NCBI GenBank assembly: GCA_937927975.1
Contig: CALEZT010000238.1
Location: 1-38,886 of the forward strand
Source of the DNA: an uncultured Phycisphaerales bacterium
Lineage (GTDB): Bacteria; Planctomycetota; Phycisphaerae; Sedimentisphaerales; Anaerobacaceae
Length of the DNA stretch: 38,886 bases
Direction of reading: 5' to 3'
Shown: piece after piece, positions 1-6,372 of the stretch
Numbering within the stretch: position 1 is the stretch's first letter
Layout: the number at the start of each line of letters is the position of its first letter
The notes under the pieces: generated by a model
The model's input: only the letters and a program-made list of their open reading frames with translations
Database searches by the model: none
Told to the model about the DNA's origin: nothing
Made by a program: the position numbers and the translations under genes

Positions 1-439
1 GGAGTCCTCGCAGCTTGTCGATGGCTCCTTCGCAGGGGCAAGACCATCGACAAACCAGTTTGTCGATGCCACCCGGAGTCGAAGCAAGCCATTCTGACTT
101 CACACTTCAAACTTCACACTTGAAACTCGCGCCAGCGTCGTGCGAAACGAACCCAATCGCGGGCGAAGCGTCCAGTGTGAAACGTCAGGTTTCGAGGGCT
201 TGACTCTGACTTCACAGTTCGAACTTCAAGAGAAGCCGACGCCTTGGGGCGTCAGGAATCGAACGCGCCGTCGCTTGGCGGGCGGACCCGGCTTCTCGCT
301 GCGGCAATTGCGGGGTTGCGGATTTGGGCGGGATTTGGTATGGATGGGCCCCGGTGCGGCTTGTCGGACCCCTCCGTCGACGGGCCTCGCCGACGGACTT
401 GGGTACCGCAACGACCGACAAGATCGAAAGGAGATCCTC
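1..439. other. Non-coding leader region before the sugar kinase
   Basis: No convincing gene is seen here. The reading frame of the downstream kinase stays open through this stretch, but it has no start with a ribosome binding site before 440 and its translation does not resemble the kinase family. The region holds three alternating copies of a TTGTCGATG motif near its start. It also has TTCACACTT/TTCAAACTT-type short repeats: CTGACTTCACA occurs at 94-104 and again at 206-216. I could not place a promoter with confidence. Confidence 0.5.
15..68. repeat. Nested inverted repeats of TTGTCGATG
   Basis: TTGTCGATGG (15-24) is the exact reverse complement of CCATCGACAA (44-53). CATCGACAAAC (45-55) in turn pairs exactly with GTTTGTCGATG (58-68) across a two-base gap. 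The same half-site therefore appears three times in alternating orientation. It could be a terminator of a gene left of the window, a protein binding site, or a small repeat; no T-tract follows. Confidence 0.6.
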
Positions 440-1519
440 GTGAGCATCGAACTGAAAAAAGACTGCCGATACGCCCTGCTCGTGCCGACCAGCATGGGCA
501 TCCGCCTGACCCCCGACAACGGCCAGCCGTTCCATTGCAGCAAGCGGCTCACCATGCAGGCCACCAGCGCCGAGACCAACGTCGCCAGCGTCTCGTCGTA
601 TCTGGGCCTGCCGGTCAAGGTGCTGACGACCTTCGTCAAGGGCAGCCCGATCGCGAGGTTCATCAAGGATGAACTGGCGAGCCGGCATCTGGACGTCGAG
701 GGCAAGGAAGTCCCGCAAGGCGGTCCCTGGGGCTACCGCCACCAGTTCAACCTGGCCGACAGCGGGTACGGCTCGCGCGGCCCTCGCGTGTCCAACGACC
801 GCGCCGGCGAGGTCGGCCGGACGCTGAACGTCAAGGACTTTGACCTCGATCGGATCTTCGGGAAAGAAGGCGTTCAGATCGTGCACCTGTCCGGCCTGAT
901 CGGCGCCCTGTCGCCGGAGACGGGGACGTTCTGCCTGGAGCTGGCCCGCGCCGCGAAGAAGTACGGGACGCGGATCGCGTTCGACCTGAACTACCGCGCG
1001 TCGTTCTGGAAGAACCGCGAGAAGGAGCTTCGGGCGATCTTCCATGAGATTGCAGGCGTCGCGGACATCCTGGTCGGCAACGAAGAGGACTTCCAGCTCT
1101 CGCTGGGGATCGAGGGCCCCGAAGCAGGCGGCAAGGGCCTGGCGGCCAAGATGGACAGCTTCAAGGGCATGATCGAGCGGGTGAAGAAGGCCTATCCCAA
1201 CGCCTCGGTCTTCGCGACCACGCTGCGGGAGGTCGTCAGTTGCCAGTGTCACCGCTGGGGCGCCCTGATGGCCGAGGGGAGCAACTGGCACGTGGTCGAG
1301 CCGCGGGAGATCGTCGTCCTCGACCGCATCGGCGGCGGCGACGGCTTCGTCGGCGGCATGCTCTACGCCATCCTTCGCGGCTGGGAGCCCGCCAAGTGGG
1401 TCCAGTTCGGATGGGCGACGGGCGCCCTGGTCACGACGCTCTTGACCGACTACGCGCAGCCGGCGGACGAGGACGAGATCTGGAGCATCTGGGAAGGCAA
1501 CGCCCGCGTCAAACGATGA
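440..1519 (+). CDS. kdgK: PfkB-family sugar kinase, likely 2-keto-3-deoxygluconate kinase
   Basis: The product would be a cytoplasmic kinase that phosphorylates a sugar acid, most likely 2-keto-3-deoxygluconate to KDPG in uronate or Entner-Doudoroff-type catabolism. The protein is 359 aa. The ribokinase-family signature GGGDGFVGG lies at residues 298-306, with D301 as the expected catalytic base. FDLNYRASFW (181-190) is typical of KDG kinases, and NEEDF (214-218) also fits. I chose the GTG at 440 because AAAGGAG lies just upstream (428-434) and the family fold starts there; the frame is open further upstream but is not kinase-like. It stands alone and converges on a membrane protein gene. No KDPG aldolase or uronate isomerase is in the window, so substrate specificity is inferred from motifs only; 5-dehydro-2-deoxygluconokinase or another PfkB kinase is possible. 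Confidence 0.8.
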   Translation: MSIELKKDCRYALLVPTSMGIRLTPDNGQPFHCSKRLTMQATSAETNVASVSSYLGLPVKVLTTFVKGSPIARFIKDELASRHLDVEGKEVPQGGPWGYRHQFNLADSGYGSRGPRVSNDRAGEVGRTLNVKDFDLDRIFGKEGVQIVHLSGLIGALSPETGTFCLELARAAKKYGTRIAFDLNYRASFWKNREKELRAIFHEIAGVADILVGNEEDFQLSLGIEGPEAGGKGLAAKMDSFKGMIERVKKAYPNASVFATTLREVVSCQCHRWGALMAEGSNWHVVEPREIVVLDRIGGGDGFVGGMLYAILRGWEPAKWVQFGWATGALVTTLLTDYAQPADEDEIWSIWEGNARVKR

Positions 1520-1539
1520 GCGAAAGCCCCAGACGGGAT

Positions 1540-1576
1540 CGGAGGCCACGCTCACGAATCGCGACCGTGGCCTCCG
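1540..1576. terminator. Hairpin between convergent genes
   Basis: An 11-bp perfect stem pairs 1540-1550 with 1566-1576 (CGGAGGCCACG / CGTGGCCTCCG) around a 15-base loop. It lies just after the kinase stop and overlaps the last codons of the minus-strand gene that ends at 1552. There is no clear T-tract, so it may work as a hairpin terminator for the plus-strand gene or only stabilise transcript ends. Confidence 0.5.
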
Positions 1577-2439
1577 GCGCCTGCGGGTCGCCATTGCATC
1601 GAGAAGAACCGACGGACGATATTGTGCAGACTCATTGTGTACACCACCGCAATGGAAAAGGCCGTCGCCGGCTCCAACTGCCAGAGGTAGCGACAAGCCA
1701 GGATCAGCAGCGTGATGCAGGCTGTCGCCAAGAGGACCTGGCGGACGGTAGCCCTTTCGCCCGTCAGACAGTCCTCGTCAAGAATGCCGAAGGTGGCCAG
1801 AATCAACAAGAGCAGGCCGTTCAGAATGTTCCAGAGAGGAAAGAGCGTCAGCAGACCGAACCCTCCGCTCATCATCGGTCGGCCCGCGGAGAAACCCGCG
1901 CCCACCGTCACCAACACCGCGAAGAACAGCATCAGGGTCTTCTCGAACTCGGACTTCTCTCTCGCGAAGAACACGTTGACCAGGCACAGCAGAGCCCCGA
2001 GGGCCACGATCGCGAACCAGGCGGTCGCGGGATTCGTCCAGTTGGGGGCCAGCATCTCCGCGAGCGACCGACGCAAGTCCCCTTCCACCGAAAACAGCAC
2101 GACGAACGCAAGGCTGAATGTGAAGAGCGTCAGGTCGTCATAGCGAGGCAGCCAGGGAGCGAGGGCGCGTTTCAATATCCAGCGCCGCCGTTCGAGTTCA
2201 GGCATCGCCGGCACGAGGACGGCTTCGCGAATCTCATCGTTGCTCATGTGATCCCATCGCTCGGCGGTCCGGCGATCCGTCTCGGAAGGGGCAACGGCGG
2301 AAGCCGGCTGGGCTTTGCCTCGCTCCGCCGGGCGAACGCGAATCGTGTGGCCGCAAGCGGGACAGCCAATCTGCTTGCGAGCCAGTTCATCCCCGACCCG
2401 CACCGGTTGACCGCAATAGACGCACGCAAACTCGATCAT
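1552..2439 (-). CDS. Zinc-ribbon membrane protein of unknown function
   Basis: A 295-aa protein starts MIEFACVYCGQ. A short N-terminal zinc ribbon is visible as two CxxC knuckles (CVYCGQ and CPACGH, about 17 residues apart). This form is common at the front of planctomycete membrane proteins. A polar linker follows, then a C-terminal half with about six hydrophobic segments (for example LTLFTFSLAFVVLFSV, AWFAIVALGALLCLVNVFF, LMLFFAVLVTVGAGF and VLLATACITLLILAC). I chose the ATG at 2439 because a GGGAAG sequence precedes it at suitable spacing and the zinc ribbon begins there; an upstream in-frame ATG at 2484 is less likely. The gene is divergent from the beta-lactamase-fold gene. Function is unknown; the ribbon suggests metal binding or protein contacts on the cytoplasmic side. 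Confidence 0.7.
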   Translation of the reverse strand: MIEFACVYCGQPVRVGDELARKQIGCPACGHTIRVRPAERGKAQPASAVAPSETDRRTAERWDHMSNDEIREAVLVPAMPELERRRWILKRALAPWLPRYDDLTLFTFSLAFVVLFSVEGDLRRSLAEMLAPNWTNPATAWFAIVALGALLCLVNVFFAREKSEFEKTLMLFFAVLVTVGAGFSAGRPMMSGGFGLLTLFPLWNILNGLLLLILATFGILDEDCLTGERATVRQVLLATACITLLILACRYLWQLEPATAFSIAVVYTMSLHNIVRRFFSMQWRPAGAGGHGRDS

Positions 2440-2548
2440 TGGACTTCCCACACCGACACACGCCTCATGCCGACACGCGGCCATAGCCTATCAACCGCAC
2501 AGAGGTTTGCCAAGACCCAACGAACGCCCGCGAGTCGAGATCGTCTCT

Positions 2549-2577
2549 TTGTCTCGTGTGCCGGCCTCGACGATAAT
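2549..2577 (+). promoter_or_regulatory. Sigma70-type promoter for the beta-lactamase-fold gene
   Basis: TTGTCT (2549-2554) and GATAAT (2572-2577) are separated by 17 bases. The predicted start of transcription lies about 20 bases before the ATG at 2604, leaving room for the GGAG ribosome binding site at 2594-2597. Confidence 0.5.
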
Positions 2578-2603
2578 CCGGCCCGACTTCCATGGAGCTA
2601 TCG

Positions 2604-3758
2604 ATGCGCCGACTTCCGTCGCTAGGGGAGTTTCTGCTAACCGTCGTTCTGTCCGGCCTCGCATTGCCAGGGTTGAGGGCGAGCGGAGAGATCGTTGACT
2701 TGTCGCCGGATCTGGCGGGGGTACGTGAGGAATTCAGACTCCCGGCGGTTGGGGCGGCTGTGATTCTGGACGGCAAACTCCACGCCCTCGGGGTCGTGGG
2801 CGTCCGCAAGGACGGCGGCAAGGCTCGGGCCGAGATGAACGACGCGTTTCACCTGGGCTCGTGCACGAAGGCGATGACCGGATCGCTGATCGGCATGCTC
2901 GTCGAACAAGGCAAGCTCCGATGGGACACGCCGCTGGTCGAGCACTTGCCCGAGTTGAAGGACACGATGCACCCCGACTATCGGGGCGTGACGCTGGTGC
3001 ACCTGCTCTCCCACCGGGCGGGCGTTCCGTCCATGACCGCGGGTTTCGCGCCCGTCCAGGGCAAAGAACTCGCCAGGATCTGCAAGATGAAGTCCCCCGT
3101 CCAGCAGCGAAAGCGGGTCGCAGAGATCGTCCTGACGCAGCCGCCGGTCAACAAGCCCGGCGAGAAGTTCGAGTACTCCAATGCAGGTTTCACGATCGCA
3201 GGGGTCATCGCGGAACGTGCGATGGGCGAGGACTATGAAACGCTGCTGCAACGAATGCTCTTCGACCCGCTCGGGATGCGGACCGCGGGATTCGGGTCGA
3301 TGGGGACGCCCGGCAGAACGGACGCCTTGTGGGGACACCGCAGGAAAAACGATAAGATTGTTCCAGTTCAGCCGGGCCCACAGGCCGACAATCCGCCTTT
3401 TCTGACGCCGGGCGGACGCGTCCACTGCTCGATGGCGGACTGGGCGAAATACGTCCAGTGCATCCTGACGGCCGCGCGGGGCCAGGACGGCCTCGTCCCG
3501 GCGGCCGCGATCCAGCATGTGAAGGAGCCCCTTTTCGGCGGCGATTACGCGCTGGGCTGGAGCCTCCACGACCGCGACTGGGGGGGCAGAGTCCTCACCC
3601 ACTCCGGCACGAACACGATGCACTACGCCATCGTCTGGGTCGCTCCGCAGAGGAACTTCGCAGTTCTCGTGGCCGCCAATCGCGGAGGCGACGGCGCCGC
3701 GGAAGGCCTCGACAAACTCTGCGGCGCGATGATTCGGAGATTCCTTGCGGACCCATAG
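2604..3758 (+). CDS. Class C beta-lactamase-fold serine hydrolase, secreted
   Basis: The 384-aa protein belongs to the beta-lactamase/penicillin-binding-protein-like esterase family. Counting from the ATG at 2592, four residues upstream of the chosen start, the catalytic motifs are S90-C-T-K93 (SxxK), Y195-S-N197 (YxN) and, near the C-terminus, HSGTN in place of KTG. A hydrophobic N-terminal segment (FLLTVVLSGLALPGL) suggests export. I chose the ATG at 2604 because GGAG lies six bases before it; the ATG at 2592 would place this ribosome binding site inside the gene. Relatives include D-aminopeptidases, esterases and D,D-peptidases, and true penicillin hydrolysis is uncommon, so the substrate is unknown. 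It probably acts outside the cytoplasmic membrane on peptides or esters. It converges on the PA14 protein gene and is transcribed alone. Confidence 0.85.
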   Translation: MRRLPSLGEFLLTVVLSGLALPGLRASGEIVDLSPDLAGVREEFRLPAVGAAVILDGKLHALGVVGVRKDGGKARAEMNDAFHLGSCTKAMTGSLIGMLVEQGKLRWDTPLVEHLPELKDTMHPDYRGVTLVHLLSHRAGVPSMTAGFAPVQGKELARICKMKSPVQQRKRVAEIVLTQPPVNKPGEKFEYSNAGFTIAGVIAERAMGEDYETLLQRMLFDPLGMRTAGFGSMGTPGRTDALWGHRRKNDKIVPVQPGPQADNPPFLTPGGRVHCSMADWAKYVQCILTAARGQDGLVPAAAIQHVKEPLFGGDYALGWSLHDRDWGGRVLTHSGTNTMHYAIVWVAPQRNFAVLVAANRGGDGAAEGLDKLCGAMIRRFLADP

Positions 3759-3762
3759 GATC

Positions 3763-3815
3763 GCACGGGACCCCACCGAGCCCGATGGGTCCCATCCGTC
3801 CTATTCGTCCCGTGC
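3763..3815. terminator. Probable bidirectional terminator
   Basis: GCACGGGAC (3763-3771) pairs exactly with GTCCCGTGC (3807-3815). A nested alternative pairs GGGACCC (3767-3773) with GGGTCCC (3787-3793). It sits in the 67-base gap between two convergent genes, which fits a shared transcription end. Confidence 0.5.
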
Positions 3816-3825
3816 TCTTGGCCGG

Positions 3826-6303
3826 TTACGGCTTGATCACCCAGAGATCGTCGATGAAGATCACGCCGTAGCTGCCCGGCGCCGGCTGGGCGCTGCTGCC
3901 CACGCTGATGGAGACCTTCTTGACCCTGGCGAGGTTCACTCCGCCGGCCGTGAACTCGCTGAGCGGGACCTTCCACGCAGTCCACGTGGGAGTCTCAACG
4001 ATCGCGGAGTCTGTATGACGAACCGTTGCGAGCTTGCCTGTGCTGTCCTGCACCGCGACGAACAGCGGCGCGCCCACGTTGCTCGCTCTGCCTCGGACAT
4101 GGAGCACCAGCGTATTGACGCCATTGACGGTCCAGTTCTGAACCGACGGGAACTCCCGCTCGATCCGGGAATAGTGCGGCGAGCACACGTTGTTGTAGTC
4201 CAGAGGCAAGGATTGAGCGCCGCTGCGAACGATCGTCTGCTCGGCAAACGGAGCGTTCATGTACCCGACGGTGGAGCCGCAAGCGCCGGCGGCATAGTCA
4301 TCGAGCCAGGCCTCGTAGATGCGGCTGCCCTCCTCGTCCGTGTAGCCTTCGAAGTCGTCGATCACAAGGAAATCGGCGGTGGTGAAACTCCAGACCGAGC
4401 CGACCGACGAACCGCCCGCCTCCACCTCGTCCACCCGCCAGTAGTACGTCGTGTTCCACTCCAGCTCGCCGGGATCGAACGTCGCGACATCGACATCCTG
4501 ACGGCCCCGGTAGATCCCTGCGGTTGTCGTGTCCGCTTCGGCCACTGCCTTGGCGTCGGCGCCGAAGTAGACATCGTGCTGCGCTGCGGACTCGCCCGCG
4601 ACCCAACGGAGGAGGGGCGTCAGGGGAACGTTCGAGGACGCATGAGCCGGATAGGGATCGACCGCATGGACCGGCAGTTGCAGCACGCCCGCCGGGATGA
4701 TCTGCCTGGCGATCGAGGGGCTTCGCCAGGACAACTGGGCCACCGCCTCGCCGCCGTTCTCGAACCACTCCATTTTCAGGCGATAGAACTGGCCTGCGAC
4801 CAGGTTGACCGACGCGACATCGTCGGCGCTTCCGTGAGGGGTCCAGTTGTCGATGATTCGCTTGCCGTTGAGCCAGAGCCGCACGCCGTCGTCGGAGGTC
4901 GTGATGAACTCGACGGTTTCAGTGAAGGGCGCTTCGAGGTCCGCGGTCCAGCGGGCCGAGACATTGTCCTTGAGCCCCCCTGCCACTTCGTTGCTGCCCC
5001 AGTTATGGTCGATCGCGTTCTCCTTCGCGGTCAGGATCGGATTGCCGGCGAGTTCCATGCCTGCGAAATACTCGGCCTGGACGCCCAGGCCGGGACCGAC
5101 GGTCCTGAAGCTCCAGACGGGACCGGCGTGCACGGTCCAGGTGACATCCTGCGTGTCGATCCGCCAGTAGTAGGTCGTGTTCTCGGCCAGCGGGCCGGGA
5201 TCGAACGACGGCACGAGTTGATCGCCCTTGAACACGCTCGGATCGCCGGCCTCGACGGCGGCCTTGTCGGTCCCGAAGTAGATCTTGTGATAGACAGCCA
5301 TGTAGCCCGAGACCCAGATCAGATCCGCGTCGACGGAGACCCCGTCGAGCCCGTTCCAGGGCCTGGGAGAATAGGCCGTCGAGGGGACCGACGTGAACGA
5401 CCAGACGTCCCCCTGAAAGATCGTCTTGTTGTCCGAAGCGACCTCGTCGACCCGCCAATAGTAGGTCGTTCCGGGGGCCAGGCCGGGGACGTGAGAATAC
5501 GCCGCGTTCGCTAGCGGCTGACGGCCCCTGTAGTCGTCGGCCCCCAGCGTCGCAGAGGTCCCGAAGTAGACGTCGTGCGAGGCCGCGTTGACGCCGGCGG
5601 TCCAGCGAACCAGCGGCGTTTCGACGTACTTGACGCCGTCGGCGGGATCGGGGCTCCACGCTTTGACCGGTCCTCTGTCGAAGACCGCGGTAACCAGCTT
5701 GCCCCCGACTTCCGAGGCGACCGCGTAGCCGATGTAGACGCTCTTGGGGATTCCGGGAACCGTCGTGCTGTACTGTTGGGTCCAGGTCTTGCCGTCGGGC
5801 GAAGAGGAGGCGGAGAACGTGTCGCCGGCCCGCTGGACCTTGACCCAGTGCGGAGCGCCGGTGGCCCCGCTGCTGACCTGGTCGGCGGCCGCGTCGAACG
5901 TCTCGCGGCCCCAGAAGGTGACGCCGTGCTGGAGACCGTCGGTGTTGGCGCTGACGCCCTGAAAGAGATAGGGCGAGCCGGGCGTGAGCATCACGCGGAT
6001 CATCACGCCGGCCATGGACCAATCCGACAGGGGCGGATCGAGGCTGACGACCCGCGCGACCAGTTCGCCGTCGCCGGAGAGGGCCTTGTAGGTGTACTGG
6101 AACTGATCGGACGTGGAGCGAATGCCTGTGCCGCCTCCTCGGACGGTCCAGGTCTGCGTGCTCGAATCGTGCTGCGCGCTGCCGGCCGCGGCGGGACTTC
6201 CGATGTCCTTGCTGGTCCAACCGGCGGGCAATTGGCCGAGCAGGGGTACAGAGAGAATCGCCACCAACAACAGAGAAAACCGAAACCTCATCCCACTACG
6301 CAT
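3826..6303 (-). CDS. Large secreted multidomain protein with PA14 and Fn3-like modules
   Basis: The 825-aa protein has a signal peptide at about residues 1-24 (MRFRFSLLLVAILSVPLLGQ). A concanavalin-like/DUF1349-like region follows (about 28-195, with FSASSSPDGKTW). Then come two Fn3-like modules (about 205-395) ending in TTYYWRVDEV...VWSFTS, a PA14 domain (about 400-535, DDGVRLWLNGKRIIDNW), a third Fn3-like module, and a C-terminal beta-sandwich-like domain starting IDDFEGYTDEEGS. The ATG at 6303 is preceded by GGAGG with a six-base gap. The frame stays open far upstream, but that part is the shadow of the glycosyltransferase gene. It probably binds polysaccharide or other cell-surface glycan; no catalytic domain is evident. 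Its last five modules match those of the protein encoded at 15506-18127. Confidence 0.85.
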   Translation of the reverse strand: MRSGMRFRFSLLLVAILSVPLLGQLPAGWTSKDIGSPAAAGSAQHDSSTQTWTVRGGGTGIRSTSDQFQYTYKALSGDGELVARVVSLDPPLSDWSMAGVMIRVMLTPGSPYLFQGVSANTDGLQHGVTFWGRETFDAAADQVSSGATGAPHWVKVQRAGDTFSASSSPDGKTWTQQYSTTVPGIPKSVYIGYAVASEVGGKLVTAVFDRGPVKAWSPDPADGVKYVETPLVRWTAGVNAASHDVYFGTSATLGADDYRGRQPLANAAYSHVPGLAPGTTYYWRVDEVASDNKTIFQGDVWSFTSVPSTAYSPRPWNGLDGVSVDADLIWVSGYMAVYHKIYFGTDKAAVEAGDPSVFKGDQLVPSFDPGPLAENTTYYWRIDTQDVTWTVHAGPVWSFRTVGPGLGVQAEYFAGMELAGNPILTAKENAIDHNWGSNEVAGGLKDNVSARWTADLEAPFTETVEFITTSDDGVRLWLNGKRIIDNWTPHGSADDVASVNLVAGQFYRLKMEWFENGGEAVAQLSWRSPSIARQIIPAGVLQLPVHAVDPYPAHASSNVPLTPLLRWVAGESAAQHDVYFGADAKAVAEADTTTAGIYRGRQDVDVATFDPGELEWNTTYYWRVDEVEAGGSSVGSVWSFTTADFLVIDDFEGYTDEEGSRIYEAWLDDYAAGACGSTVGYMNAPFAEQTIVRSGAQSLPLDYNNVCSPHYSRIEREFPSVQNWTVNGVNTLVLHVRGRASNVGAPLFVAVQDSTGKLATVRHTDSAIVETPTWTAWKVPLSEFTAGGVNLARVKKVSISVGSSAQPAPGSYGVIFIDDLWVIKP

Positions 6304-6372
6304 GGCAGGCCTCCAGAAAAAGGAACTACACGGCGACACAACCGCCCTGTTGCACGGAAAAACCTCCACACA

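Noticed and set aside
212..1696. Long open frame on the minus strand opposite the kinase gene
   Set aside because: It is an antisense shadow of the GC-rich kinase gene, rich in R, A, P and D with no family motif and no ribosome binding site.
3745..5514. Long plus-strand frame opposite the PA14 protein
   Set aside because: It is a shadow of the real gene: it lacks any recognisable motif, while the opposite strand has clear PA14, Fn3 and signal-peptide features.
5575..6372. Upstream extension of the glycosyltransferase frame
   Set aside because: This part lies opposite the PA14 protein gene and does not resemble any glycosyltransferase; the GT2 domain begins later.
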